A DNA stretch of 64,000 nucleotides from Pelagibacteraceae bacterium AG-422-I02 (GTDB lineage: Bacteria > Pseudomonadota > Alphaproteobacteria > Pelagibacterales > Pelagibacteraceae), in NCBI GenBank assembly GCA_003213555.1, contig QCMS01000004.1, forward strand, positions 1-64,000, in the 5' to 3' direction. The notes under the pieces are model-generated. The model was given only the letters and a program-made list of their open reading frames with translations, searched no databases and was not told the origin of the DNA. Position 1 is the stretch's first letter, and every line of letters starts with the position of its first letter. A program made the position numbers and the translations under genes. Positions 41,105 through 51,367 of the stretch are shown here, piece by piece.

Positions 41105-41970
41105 TCTCTAATCAGAGTTCCAGATCCCTGATCTGAAAAAATTTCGTGTAAAATTGAATGAGGTTTTCTTCCATCTAAAATTACTACACCTTTTACTCCA
41201 TTTTGCACAGCATCTACACAATTTTCTATTTTTGGAATCATGCCCCCTTGAACAACTTTCCATTTAATGAGATTTTCAAGATCGTAAGGTTTAATTTCTG
41301 ATATTAACTTTTTCTTATCATCATATACACCTTCAACATTTGTCATTAATATTAGTCTTCTAGACTTAAGTTTTTTTGCTATAGCACTGGCCGCGGTGTC
41401 ACCATTAATATTATATGTCTGTTCATTCTTACCTAAACCCAAAGGAGCTATAATTGGAATTTTATTTTCATTTAATGCGTTTAGAATTAAACTATCATTT
41501 ATTTTATTTGGTATTCCAACAAATCCAAGTTCCTCTCTTTCAGGCTCAACCTCTATTATGTTGTCAGCCTTAGAATGAAACATAGCTGCTTGAGAACCTA
41601 ATTTCTTAAGGGAATTAACTATGTCTTTGTTAAAATCAATTAAAACTTCCTCTACAGTATCAATTATGTTTTTATCAGTTACCCTCAAGCCATTAATAAA
41701 TTTCGATACGATTTTTTTCTTATCTAACTCTCTTTTAATTCTTGGACCTCCACCGTGAACAACTATTATAGACAAGCCTAATTTATTAAGAACATTAATA
41801 TCAGATATAAAATTATTAAAGACATTTCTGTCTATAAGAACATTGCCACCATATTTAATTACAATTTTTTCATTTTTATATTTTTTTATGTATTTTTGAA
41901 CAATATTTATATCTGGCGCTTTATCAGGCCAAAATTCTTTTATCTCGTCTAGAGAAATATTTTTTGACAT
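41101..41970 (-). CDS. argB: Acetylglutamate kinase
   Basis: IVIKYGGNVL, IVVHGGGPRIKREL, NINGDTAASAIA. Confidence 0.96.
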   Translation of the reverse strand: MSKNISLDEIKEFWPDKAPDINIVQKYIKKYKNEKIVIKYGGNVLIDRNVFNNFISDINVLNKLGLSIIVVHGGGPRIKRELDKKKIVSKFINGLRVTDKNIIDTVEEVLIDFNKDIVNSLKKLGSQAAMFHSKADNIIEVEPEREELGFVGIPNKINDSLILNALNENKIPIIAPLGLGKNEQTYNINGDTAASAIAKKLKSRRLILMTNVEGVYDDKKKLISEIKPYDLENLIKWKVVQGGMIPKIENCVDAVQNGVKGVVILDGRKPHSILHEIFSDQGSGTLIRE

Positions 41971-43653
41971 TTAATTTGTTTTTACAGTCGTTTTTTTAAC
42001 AATTACGTATTGCTGCGCGATTGTAAGAATATTATTTATCGTCCAGTAAACAACTAGCCCAGAAGGGAAAGAAGCAAGTATTATTGTTAAAAATAATGGA
42101 AAGAAAGCAAATATTTTTGCTTGTATAGGATCAGCTGGTGCAGGGTTTAATTTTTGTTGAACCCACATAGAGGCCCCCATTAATATTGGCCAAATGCCAA
42201 TAATCATAAACCCTGGTGGATCCCATGGAATTAGACCAAATAAATTGAATAAAGAAGTTGGATCTTGTGCTGACAAGTCTTTTATCCAACCAAAAAATGG
42301 CTGATGTCTCATTTCTAAAGAAATAAAAAGCATCTTGTAAATTGCAAAAAAGAAGGGAATTTGAATTAAAACTGGTAAGCAACCTGATGCAGGATTTATT
42401 TTTTCTTTTCTATATAATGCCATCATCTCTTGTTGCAATTTGACTTTATCATCTTTATGAAGTTCTTTAAGTCTCATCATCTCTGGTTGAACTGCTTTCA
42501 TTTTTGCCATTGATCTGAACGAGAAGTTAGCTAGTGGGAAGAAAATAAGTCTTATAGCAATAGTTAATAATACTATTGCTGTTCCAAAATTTCCTGAAAT
42601 TTTAAATAAATAATCTATTACGAAAAATAAAGGTTTTGTGAAAAAGTAGAACCAGCCCCAGTCTATAACTAAATCAAATTTATTTATATTTTGGTCTGCA
42701 GCATATCCATCAATTGTCTCAACCTCTTTAGCGGCAATAAATAATCTGAGTTTATTTGTTCCAGTCGATGATTTACCAATATTTACTGGCTCATTAATAA
42801 TATAATTCGCTTTAAATCCATTTTCGTAAAGAAATGTAGATTTAAAATTTTTACCTGACTCTGGAACAAATGCAGTCATCCAATATTTATCTGTTATTCC
42901 AAGCCAGCCTTCACTTGACTCTCTTACTATTTTTTTTTCTTCTACATCATCATAGTCGTCTTCTTTTAATTCATCATCAAATACACCGATAAACCCCTCA
43001 TGTTGAATATAAAAATTTTGAATATCGTCAGGGATTTTATTCCTTGTCATTTGTGCATACGGATACAGATCAATAGGTGAATTAGAATTATTTTTTACTT
43101 GCTGTGATATTTTAAATAAATACTTGTCATCTAACTCAATTCTTTTTTCAAAAGTAACACCCTCATTATTGTTCCATTGCAAAACAACCGGAGATTTATC
43201 GCTTAAAATATTATTACCTTTTACTCTCCATTCAGAATCTTTTGTTGGAACTTTAATTTTATTTCCAATACTTGTCCAACCAGTCTCTATGTAAAAACCG
43301 TTTTCAGTATCAGATGGGTTTAAAAAAATGATATTTTTTCCATCTTCAACTTTTTGTTTATGTTTTTTAAAAGATATATCGTCAATTAAAGCACCCTTTA
43401 AATTAATAGAGCCCACTACACTGTCATTTTCAATTTTAATTCTTTTACTTGAATTGATAGATTCTTCTCTGGTAATTTTTTTTATTATCTGTGGCTGATT
43501 AATCGTTGGTGCAATAGAACCTTGCTCATTCTTTTGCTCTACTTTTTGATTTGCTTGTTGTTCAGAATTTTTCTTTGGAGTTTCAAAAAAAGCACCCCAG
43601 AAAAGTAAAACAGACATTGAAAGAGCAATTGCTACAAAAACATTTCTATCCAT
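41971..43653 (-). CDS. yidC: Membrane protein insertase YidC
   Basis: 560 aa, [53 protein letters not shown]. Confidence 0.98.
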   Translation of the reverse strand: MDRNVFVAIALSMSVLLFWGAFFETPKKNSEQQANQKVEQKNEQGSIAPTINQPQIIKKITREESINSSKRIKIENDSVVGSINLKGALIDDISFKKHKQKVEDGKNIIFLNPSDTENGFYIETGWTSIGNKIKVPTKDSEWRVKGNNILSDKSPVVLQWNNNEGVTFEKRIELDDKYLFKISQQVKNNSNSPIDLYPYAQMTRNKIPDDIQNFYIQHEGFIGVFDDELKEDDYDDVEEKKIVRESSEGWLGITDKYWMTAFVPESGKNFKSTFLYENGFKANYIINEPVNIGKSSTGTNKLRLFIAAKEVETIDGYAADQNINKFDLVIDWGWFYFFTKPLFFVIDYLFKISGNFGTAIVLLTIAIRLIFFPLANFSFRSMAKMKAVQPEMMRLKELHKDDKVKLQQEMMALYRKEKINPASGCLPVLIQIPFFFAIYKMLFISLEMRHQPFFGWIKDLSAQDPTSLFNLFGLIPWDPPGFMIIGIWPILMGASMWVQQKLNPAPADPIQAKIFAFFPLFLTIILASFPSGLVVYWTINNILTIAQQYVIVKKTTVKTN

Positions 43654-43969
43654 TATTACTTTCCTTTTTATCTTCTAATTTCCATCCAGCCTTTTGTAAG
43701 CCTTCTACAATTTTTTTTAATTTTTCTTGCCTACTAGCGTTTTTGGGAGTCGGTACAAAATCTATACCTTGACTGCCACCAAGTTTCTTAAATGGATGAC
43801 ATTTTAAAATTCTTTTTACACCTAATTTAATTCCTATCGTTAAGCCTTGAGTTTTAAGTGCTTCGATAAAATACTCGGAACAACTAGGTAAAAATCTACA
43901 TCTATTACCTAACAGTGGAGAAATTAAATATTGATAAATTTTGATTATTAAAATAAGAATTTTTGTCAT
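43646..43969 (-). CDS. yidD: Membrane protein insertion efficiency factor YidD
   Basis: [27 protein letters not shown]. Confidence 0.96.
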   Translation of the reverse strand: MTKILILIIKIYQYLISPLLGNRCRFLPSCSEYFIEALKTQGLTIGIKLGVKRILKCHPFKKLGGSQGIDFVPTPKNASRQEKLKKIVEGLQKAGWKLEDKKESNNG

Positions 43970-43970
43970 T

Positions 43971-44321
43971 TTATTTTTTTAATTTACTAAAACTTTTCTC
44001 CATTAATGGCAAAAGCACATCTTGTTTTAGAGCATAAGCATTAGACTTACCGAAAACTATATAAGTGTAATCCTTATTAATTGCACCTCTTTTTTTTAAT
44101 AATTTTTGAACAATTGCTTTTAATTTTCTTCTAATTTTGTTTCTTTTGACTGCATTTCCAATTTTTTTTTTCATAACAAAACTAATTAATAAATTATTTT
44201 TATGATTTGGTTTAAAAAAATTCTTTGCTGCAAAAATAGAATAATATTCTGTGTGAACTTTCTTTTCTTTTAAGGCTTTTCTGAATTGGTTGCTTTTTTT
44301 TAAACTTTCAAGCTTTACCAT
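43971..44321 (-). CDS. rnpA: Ribonuclease P protein component
   Basis: [21 protein letters not shown] motif; between rpmH and yidD. Confidence 0.95.
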   Translation of the reverse strand: MVKLESLKKSNQFRKALKEKKVHTEYYSIFAAKNFFKPNHKNNLLISFVMKKKIGNAVKRNKIRRKLKAIVQKLLKKRGAINKDYTYIVFGKSNAYALKQDVLLPLMEKSFSKLKK

Positions 44322-44327
44322 TAATTT

Positions 44328-44462
44328 TTAGGTAGAAAGTGTTTTTCTTCCTTTAGCTCTTCTACGAGCGATAAGTTGCCTACCAGCTTTTGTAGCCATT
44401 CTTGCTCTAAAACCATGTCTTCTTTTTCTAACTAAATTGCTGGGCTGATATGTTCTTTTCAT
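44328..44462 (-). CDS. rpmH: 50S ribosomal protein L34
   Basis: Translated by hand: [44 protein letters not shown]; too short for ORF track. Confidence 0.98.
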   Translation of the reverse strand: MKRTYQPSNLVRKRRHGFRARMATKAGRQLIARRRAKGRKTLST

Positions 44463-44512
44463 AAATATTTAAAGGTATATATTTTAATTGTTGTCTATTG
44501 TACAGGTAAATT

Positions 44513-45235
44513 ATGAGTAAAAATTTAAAAATATTTTTAGGCATTTCTTACTTAATTATACTTATCGCTTTCTTATATTTTGTTTTCACAAGCATAGAGA
44601 TAAGTAAATTAAATGATTTTTTGTATTATAAAGAACTTCAGAAAGATTTAAGCAATTTTGTAAGTGAGAGTATAATTAAAAATTTAATTTACTTTTTTAT
44701 TTTCGCAGTTCTTTGGGTTGCTCTATTAGGTTTTGGCGCGCCTTTATTAATAATTTCTGGAATATTATTTGGTCAATGGATTGGAACTTTAATTTCTGTA
44801 ATTTCAATTTCAGTTGGAGCATTGATTTTGTATTCTATAGGAAATTTCTTTTTTAGGGATTTAGTCAAAAAGATCCTACAACAAAAATTTGATAAATATA
44901 TTTTTTTATTTAAAAAAAATGAATTTTACTATTTTTTTATATATAGATTTATTGGTGGCCTGGGAGTGCCATTTGGATTGCAAAACTTAATACCGATTTT
45001 ATTTGGTATGGGCAAGTTGAATTATTTTCTATCAAGTTTTTTTGGATTTATACCCGGTTTTTTTATTTTTAACACAATAGGCGCTGGACTAAATTCTTAT
45101 GTTGAGCAATCAGAGAATTTTAATATGCTTGACTTTATCTTCACTCCAGAGATTTATTTTCCAATTCTTATGTTTGCCTGTCTTATGATCATTTCTTTAA
45201 TAATGAAAAAAAAATTTTTTGATGATAAAAATTAA
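44513..45235 (+). CDS. TVP38/TMEM64 (DedA/VTT-type) membrane protein
   Basis: GFGAPLLIISGILFGQWIGTLISVISISVGALILYSIGNF, FIYRFIGGLGVPFGLQNLIPILFGM. Confidence 0.82.
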   Translation: MSKNLKIFLGISYLIILIAFLYFVFTSIEISKLNDFLYYKELQKDLSNFVSESIIKNLIYFFIFAVLWVALLGFGAPLLIISGILFGQWIGTLISVISISVGALILYSIGNFFFRDLVKKILQQKFDKYIFLFKKNEFYYFFIYRFIGGLGVPFGLQNLIPILFGMGKLNYFLSSFFGFIPGFFIFNTIGAGLNSYVEQSENFNMLDFIFTPEIYFPILMFACLMIISLIMKKKFFDDKN

Positions 45236-46952
45236 TGAAAATGTTCTGTCTAATGATTTAAGTCCTTATCTTAAACAACATAAAGACAATCCGGTGAATT
45301 GGCAAATTTGGTCTAATGAAACTTTAGAGTTTTCAAAAAAAAATAAAAAACCAATTTTACTTAGTATTGGATACGCAAGCTGTCACTGGTGTCACGTTAT
45401 GGCTCATGAAAGTTTTGAAGATACAGAAACAGCAAATTTAATGAATGATCTTTTCGTTAATATAAAGGTTGATAGGGAAGAAAGACCTGATTTAGATTTT
45501 ATTTTTCAAAGTTCATTTCAATTATTTAATCAAACTGGAGGAGGGTGGCCTTTAACAATGTTTTTGGATGAAAACGGCGTTCCATTTATGGGAGGCACTT
45601 ATTTTCCCAAAGAAGCAAAACATGGATTACCATCATTTAAAGAAGTTTTACTAAAAGTTTCCCAAGCTTATAAAGAACAAAGAGAAAAAATAGTAAACCA
45701 AAAAGTTTTAATTATTAAAAGTTTAGATCTAAAAAAAAATTCTGTTTTAAATCAAGATCTTGAACCCATTCTTGAAATATCCTTAGGTCAATTAGATCCA
45801 ATTAAAGGAGGTTATAAAGGCGCACCTAAATTCCCAACTTTTAATTTATTTGAAACTTTACTTTATTTTTACAATACTTCTAATAATACGAAGTATCTAA
45901 AGCCGGTTGAGATTATTATAAAAAAATTATGTTCAAAAGGAATCTATGATCATGTTGAAGGTGGAATAGCTCGATATACAGTAGACGAAGATTGGATAAT
46001 TCCACATTTTGAGAAGATGCTTTATGACAATGCCCAATTTGTTTTATTACTTTCTAAATACTGTAAAATAAATTCAGATAATTATTTTAAAGAAAAATTG
46101 GAACAAACGATTGAATTTCTTAAAAAAAACTTCATTAATGATGAGGGTTTTTTTGGTTCCGCTTATGACGCGGATAGCGATGGAGAGGAGGGTAAATATT
46201 ATGTTTATTCTCACAATGAAATTAAAGATATCGAAAATATTGAAAAATTTTTTGAAATAACATTAGAGGGTAACTGGGAAAATAAAATTATTCTTGTTGA
46301 AAAACAAAAACCAACCAAAGAGATCTTAAATAAACTTCTACAGATCAGATCAAAAAGAAGTAAGCCTTTTTTTGATGACAAAACGCAACTAGATTTAAAT
46401 TGTCTAATGATAAGCGCTTTAATTTCCGCAAGTGAAATTTTACAAAAAAATGGATACTTAGAATTAGCTGAGGAATTTTTCTTAAAAATTGAAAATAAGT
46501 ATATCAAGAATAAAATTCATCATAGCTACTCAACTAATATCGCTTTTATTGAAGATTATGCCTTTTTGATAAACGCAATAAATGATTTATTTGATAAAAC
46601 AATGAATTTTAAATATAAAGATTTAGCAAAAAAATTGACACAAGAAGCTTTATCTAATTTTTTTTTAGAGGATAAAAACATTTTTCAAAAAAATCAAAAA
46701 GATAGTAATGATACTTTCTTTGAACCTATTGACATAGGCGACAATACTATTCCAAACGGAAACGCTATCATGCTTATAAATTTAGTTAAATTAGGAATGA
46801 TGAATGAAGCAAAGAAATTATCTTATAGCCTAAATGGATATCTGAACATTTACAAAAACCACATGATGACAGCTATAAGAGCTTTAGATTTTTTTAATAA
46901 TGTAAATTTAGGTAAAAATTGTAATGAGCAAGGTTGTAAAATCGATGATTAA
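45222..46952 (+). CDS. Thioredoxin-domain protein (DUF255/YyaL family)
   Basis: NPVNWQIWSNETLEFSKKNKKPILLSIGYASCHWCHVMAHESFED; ATG at 45222 preferred over TTG 45219. Confidence 0.92.
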   Translation: MIKINENVLSNDLSPYLKQHKDNPVNWQIWSNETLEFSKKNKKPILLSIGYASCHWCHVMAHESFEDTETANLMNDLFVNIKVDREERPDLDFIFQSSFQLFNQTGGGWPLTMFLDENGVPFMGGTYFPKEAKHGLPSFKEVLLKVSQAYKEQREKIVNQKVLIIKSLDLKKNSVLNQDLEPILEISLGQLDPIKGGYKGAPKFPTFNLFETLLYFYNTSNNTKYLKPVEIIIKKLCSKGIYDHVEGGIARYTVDEDWIIPHFEKMLYDNAQFVLLLSKYCKINSDNYFKEKLEQTIEFLKKNFINDEGFFGSAYDADSDGEEGKYYVYSHNEIKDIENIEKFFEITLEGNWENKIILVEKQKPTKEILNKLLQIRSKRSKPFFDDKTQLDLNCLMISALISASEILQKNGYLELAEEFFLKIENKYIKNKIHHSYSTNIAFIEDYAFLINAINDLFDKTMNFKYKDLAKKLTQEALSNFFLEDKNIFQKNQKDSNDTFFEPIDIGDNTIPNGNAIMLINLVKLGMMNEAKKLSYSLNGYLNIYKNHMMTAIRALDFFNNVNLGKNCNEQGCKIDD

Positions 46953-47133
46953 AAAAATGAATTGGCTGGCATGGTTAGTTTTAGTTATATTGTGGAATTA
47001 TGGTTTCCCAAATGCAACTCCACTTCAAGATGTAATAGTTGCCGTAATTTTGTCGATATTATTTATAATTATTAAGAGGTTTCAATCTAGAGGCTTGCAA
47101 AAAAGAGCTTCAGGAAGTAAATTTAAAAATTAA
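46924..47133 (+). CDS. Small membrane protein, uncharacterised (start may be 46945)
   Basis: MNWLAWLVLVILWNYGFPNATPLQDVIVAVILSILFIII. Confidence 0.7.
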   Translation: MSKVVKSMIKKMNWLAWLVLVILWNYGFPNATPLQDVIVAVILSILFIIIKRFQSRGLQKRASGSKFKN

Positions 47134-47149
47134 TGAAGGGACGCTTAAT

Positions 47150-47344
47150 ATGGGAATTCACTATGATTACAAATCTACGCGAGGCGACAAAGCTATGAAA
47201 AAGGAAGCTAAGCGTAAAGCGAGAATAGAACAAAGAAGAGCAAAGCGTTCAGTCAATAACCCAAAAGAGTCCGAGGAAAAATTGATGCATGACATTGATA
47301 AACCAATAACATTAGAGGACTTAACAAACCCAGATAAAAACTAA
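47150..47344 (+). CDS. Small charged protein (64 aa), uncharacterised
   Basis: MGIHYDYKSTRGDKAMKKEAKRKARIEQRRAKRS...; SD-like AAGGGA upstream. Confidence 0.72.
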   Translation: MGIHYDYKSTRGDKAMKKEAKRKARIEQRRAKRSVNNPKESEEKLMHDIDKPITLEDLTNPDKN

Positions 47345-47352
47345 TTTTTTCA

Positions 47353-47460
47353 ATGAAATCTTTTGGAAAAAAAGATTTTCTAATAAAAAGTCGTGAGGCC
47401 GCTTTAAAAAAAAATCTTAAAAAAAGAAAAAAAATTAAAATAGAAAAAAAGAAAAGATGA
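47353..47460 (+). CDS. Very basic 35-aa ORF overlapping dcd start (ATGA)
   Basis: [35 protein letters not shown]; stop TGA overlaps dcd ATG. Confidence 0.5.
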   Translation: MKSFGKKDFLIKSREAALKKNLKKRKKIKIEKKKR

Positions 47461-48011
47461 CTGTCCTTTCAGACAATTGGATCAAAAAAACGGCAAAACA
47501 AAAGGGTATGATTAAGCCTTTTGTAGATAAACAGGTGAGAAAAGGAAAAATTTCATTTGGTCTGTCTTCTTATGGGTATGATGCTAGAGTTTCAAATGAA
47601 TTTAAGATTTTTACTAACGTTAATTCGGGTGTAGTTGATCCAAAACTTTTTAAAAAAGAGAGTTTTATTACAAAAATTGGAAGAGAATGTATAATTCCCC
47701 CTAACTCTTTCGCTTTAGCCAGAACCATGGAGTATTTTAAAATACCCGACGACATTTTGGTAATTTGTTTAGGAAAATCCACATATGCAAGATGTGGAAT
47801 TATTGTAAATGTAACTCCTCTTGAACCTGGATGGGAAGGACATGTTACATTAGAATTTTCAAACACAACCCCTCTTCCAGCAAAAATTTATGCAAATGAG
47901 GGCGTTGCTCAATTTATCTTTTTAAAAGGTAATGAGAAACCAAGTGTAACTTATGCAAATAGAAAAGGTAAATATATGAAGCAAAAAGGTGTGACTCTTC
48001 CAAAAGTTTAA
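47457..48011 (+). CDS. dcd: dCTP deaminase
   Basis: [45 protein letters not shown]. Confidence 0.97.
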   Translation: MTVLSDNWIKKTAKQKGMIKPFVDKQVRKGKISFGLSSYGYDARVSNEFKIFTNVNSGVVDPKLFKKESFITKIGRECIIPPNSFALARTMEYFKIPDDILVICLGKSTYARCGIIVNVTPLEPGWEGHVTLEFSNTTPLPAKIYANEGVAQFIFLKGNEKPSVTYANRKGKYMKQKGVTLPKV

Positions 48012-48019
48012 TTTCTTAA

Positions 48020-49279
48020 ATGCAAAAGCTTATAATTAAAGGCAAAAGAGAATTAAGTGGAAAAATTTCTATATCTGGATCTAAAAATGCAACTTTACCA
48101 ATATTAGCAGCTTCAATTTTAGCAAATTACGTACAAATAAATAATATCCCTTTAGTGAAAGACATTTTTACTATGGTAGAGTTATTAAATTTTATTGGTT
48201 TAAAAACAAAGATAAATCGAAAAAATCACTACATTAAAATTTCAAATAATGAAAAGAATATTAATACACTTGCACCATATAAACTTGTAAAAACAATGAG
48301 AGCTGGAGTCTTAGTATTAGGCTCATTATTAACCAAATACGGAAAAGCAAAAGTTTCTTTGCCTGGTGGTTGTGCGATAGGCACTAGGCCTGTTAATTTA
48401 CACTTATTCGCACTTAAAAAATTAGGAGCAAAAATTAAAATTAAAGATGGATATATAATAGCACAAGCTAAAAATGGTCTTAAAGGAGCCAAAATAAAAT
48501 TTCCTTCTATTTCAGTAGGCGCAACAGAAAATGCCTTACTAGCTGCGTTCAAAGCTAAAGGTAAAACTATTTTAAAAAATTGCGCAATAGAGCCCGAGAT
48601 AAAAGATTTAATAAAATTTCTTAAAAAATTAGGAGCAAATATTTATCTTGAGGGAAGAACAATTTCAATCTCAGAAAGTAAAACTAAAAGTTTTAAAATT
48701 ATACATGACGTGATTTTTGATAGAATAGAATTAGGGACTTATATGATAGCAAGCGCGATATTAGCAAAAAAAAGTTTAATAATTGATAAAATTGATCCAA
48801 AAATAATAAAAAGTGAATTAAATATTCTAAAAAAGATTGGAGTTCAAATAAAACAAAAAAAAAATTCTATTATTATTAATAGAGCAAGAAAATTTAAAAA
48901 AATAAATATAATAACAAAACCATATCCAGGTTTCCCAACAGATTTACAAGCTCAACTTATGGTTCTTTTAACTCAAGCCAATGGAGAGTCTAGAATAAAA
49001 GAAGATATTTTTGAAAATAGATTTATGCATGTCCCTGAACTAAAAAGAATGGGTGCACAGATCGAAATAAAAGACAAAACAGCGATAATAAAAGGCCCAA
49101 CAAAATTGACTGGTGCCGAAGTAATGGCTACTGACCTTAGAGCCTCGGTCAGTTTAGTGTTAGCTGGTTTGATTGCAGATAATAGAACAATAATAAATAG
49201 AATTTATCATCTTGATAGAGGTTACGAATATTTAGAAAATAAACTAAAAAATTGTAAAGCTAAAATAAAAAGAGTTTAA
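48020..49279 (+). CDS. murA: UDP-N-acetylglucosamine 1-carboxyvinyltransferase
   Basis: SGSKNATLPILAAS, LPGGCAIGTRPVNLHL, ATDLRASVSLVLAGL. Confidence 0.98.
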   Translation: MQKLIIKGKRELSGKISISGSKNATLPILAASILANYVQINNIPLVKDIFTMVELLNFIGLKTKINRKNHYIKISNNEKNINTLAPYKLVKTMRAGVLVLGSLLTKYGKAKVSLPGGCAIGTRPVNLHLFALKKLGAKIKIKDGYIIAQAKNGLKGAKIKFPSISVGATENALLAAFKAKGKTILKNCAIEPEIKDLIKFLKKLGANIYLEGRTISISESKTKSFKIIHDVIFDRIELGTYMIASAILAKKSLIIDKIDPKIIKSELNILKKIGVQIKQKKNSIIINRARKFKKINIITKPYPGFPTDLQAQLMVLLTQANGESRIKEDIFENRFMHVPELKRMGAQIEIKDKTAIIKGPTKLTGAEVMATDLRASVSLVLAGLIADNRTIINRIYHLDRGYEYLENKLKNCKAKIKRV

Positions 49280-49281
49280 AT

Positions 49282-49725
49282 TTGGAACCGAAAAACTTAA
49301 AATTAATTGCAAGAACAGAAGAAGATTTAAGAGTTGTTTCCGCACATCTTCAAGACTCCATCGCAAGTGTTGCTGATATCGCAAATTTAAAAAAAAGTAA
49401 GATTTTTCTCATGCAATTAAATCGGTTTATGTGGGAGGATGTTGAAAAAGGTGTATTTAGGAAAAATAAACGTATAAGAACAATTTTAAAATTTGAAAAC
49501 GTAATTAATGTGTTATCAAAAAATATTAATCAGCTTAAAAAGGATAAGTTTTTAGATTTTCTAGCTATTGAGACAAATATTACTATTGATAAAAATTACG
49601 AGATGAAAATAATTTTTGCTGGTGATGCAATAATAAGAGTTATTTCTGAAGTTATTGAAGTTACTTTGGATGATCAGGGAGAAGCATGGGATACAAAAAA
49701 TAAACCAATACATGAAAGTTTATAA
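49282..49725 (+). CDS. DUF2948-family protein (TTG start)
   Basis: Position between murA and hisD plus EEDLRVVSAHLQDSIASVADI motif. Confidence 0.8.
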   Translation: MEPKNLKLIARTEEDLRVVSAHLQDSIASVADIANLKKSKIFLMQLNRFMWEDVEKGVFRKNKRIRTILKFENVINVLSKNINQLKKDKFLDFLAIETNITIDKNYEMKIIFAGDAIIRVISEVIEVTLDDQGEAWDTKNKPIHESL

Positions 49726-51032
49726 TGTTAAAGATACTAAAACTGAATAATAAAAGATCTTTAAAAATTTTAAAAATTTTTTTAGATAAAAGAAAGTCTA
49801 TACAAAAAGATCAAACTTCAATTGTAAGCAAAATAATTAAAAATGTTAAAAAGAATGGAGATAAAGCAGTTTTAAATTATGAAAAAAAATTTTCTAAAAT
49901 TAAAACAAAATCAAATAAACTTCAGTTATCAGACAAAGAGATCAATAAAATTTCAAATAAAACTGAATCAAAAATAAAAAGATCAATTAATTTAGCATAT
50001 GAAAGAATAAAAAAATTTCATACAAAGCAAAAATTCTCATCTTTTAGATATAAAGACAAATATAAGAATGTATTATCTTATAAGTACTCACCATTAGAAA
50101 AAGTAGGTGTTTATGTACCAGGGGGTACAGCATGTTATCCAAGTACTGTTTTAATGAATTGTATCCCGGCAATTGTAGCTGGAGTAAAAAATATTTACTT
50201 AACTACCCCATCTTTAAATTCTAAAATTAATCCAGCAATAGTATATGCTGCAAAAAAATGTGGTGTAAAAAAAATTTATAAAACTGGGGGCGCTCAGACT
50301 ATCGCGGCTTTTGCCTATGGAACAAAGAAATTTGAAAAAGTTGATAAGATAGTAGGTCCAGGAAACGCTTTTGTAGCTTGTGCTAAAAAAGAGGTATTTG
50401 GAGACGTAGGAATTGATATGGTTGCTGGTCCTTCTGAAGTAAGCATTGTTGCAGACAAGTATGCTGATCCAAACTTAGTTGCTGCAGACTTAATAGCTCA
50501 AGCAGAACACGATGTTAATGCTCAATCAATATTAATTACTAACAATAAAGAATTAATTAGATTGGTAAATTTATCTTTAAAAAAACAAATTAAGAAATTA
50601 CCTAAAAAAAATATTGCATCTCAAAGTTTAAAAAATTTTGGTTTAGCTATTTTTGCTAATAATAAAAAAAATATCTTAGATGCTATTAATACTATAGCTC
50701 CTGAACATTTAGAGCTTTTTACAAATATGAATAATAAAATTTTAAAAGGTGTTAAAAATGCTGGGTCAATTTTTATTGGTAAATTTTCCCCAGAGGCTAT
50801 TGGAGATTATATAGCTGGCCCCAACCATGTGTTGCCCACATCAGGCTCTGCAAGATTTTCATCTGGTTTATCAGTTAATGATTTTTTAAAAAGACACTCC
50901 CTAATAAAAATAACAAAAACAGGTATTGAAAGATTAGGATCATCGGTTATAAATTTAGCGGTGCATGAAAATTTAGATGGACATGCTAACTCAGTAAAAA
51001 TGAGATTAAAAAAAGGAAAATTAATTGGCTAA
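49725..51032 (+). CDS. hisD: Histidinol dehydrogenase
   Basis: [46 protein letters not shown]. Confidence 0.98.
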   Translation: MLKILKLNNKRSLKILKIFLDKRKSIQKDQTSIVSKIIKNVKKNGDKAVLNYEKKFSKIKTKSNKLQLSDKEINKISNKTESKIKRSINLAYERIKKFHTKQKFSSFRYKDKYKNVLSYKYSPLEKVGVYVPGGTACYPSTVLMNCIPAIVAGVKNIYLTTPSLNSKINPAIVYAAKKCGVKKIYKTGGAQTIAAFAYGTKKFEKVDKIVGPGNAFVACAKKEVFGDVGIDMVAGPSEVSIVADKYADPNLVAADLIAQAEHDVNAQSILITNNKELIRLVNLSLKKQIKKLPKKNIASQSLKNFGLAIFANNKKNILDAINTIAPEHLELFTNMNNKILKGVKNAGSIFIGKFSPEAIGDYIAGPNHVLPTSGSARFSSGLSVNDFLKRHSLIKITKTGIERLGSSVINLAVHENLDGHANSVKMRLKKGKLIG

Positions 51033-51240
51033 ACAAGAGACTTTAGAATTTAAGGGAAAAGTGACTGAACTTCTGCCCAACGCTATGTTTAGAGTTAAAC
51101 TTGAGAATAATCATGAAATTTTAGCTCACACAGCTGGAAAATTAAGAAAGAATAGAATTAGAGTTCTAGCTGGAGATAATGTAATGGTTGAAATGACGCC
51201 ATACGATTTAACTAAAGGTAGAATTACTTTTAGATTTTAG
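51025..51240 (+). CDS. infA: Translation initiation factor IF-1 (TTG start)
   Basis: [59 protein letters not shown]; in-frame TAA immediately precedes TTG. Confidence 0.97.
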   Translation: MAKQETLEFKGKVTELLPNAMFRVKLENNHEILAHTAGKLRKNRIRVLAGDNVMVEMTPYDLTKGRITFRF

Positions 51241-51314
51241 GCCTTGTAGCTCAGTAGTAGAGCAGTACCCTGAAAAGGTATGTGTCGTAAGTGCGATTCT
51301 TACCAAGGCCACCA
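51240..51314 (+). tRNA. tRNA-Phe (GAA), atypical elbow
   Basis: GGCCTTG/CAAGGCC acceptor, anticodon loop CTGAAAA, GTGTC variable loop, encoded CCA; D-loop AGTAGTA, T-loop TGCGATT. Confidence 0.9.
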
Positions 51315-51367
51315 CCTACAAGTTTTACACATCGAAAAACAAAAATTAATCTGTTAATTATTAGCTG

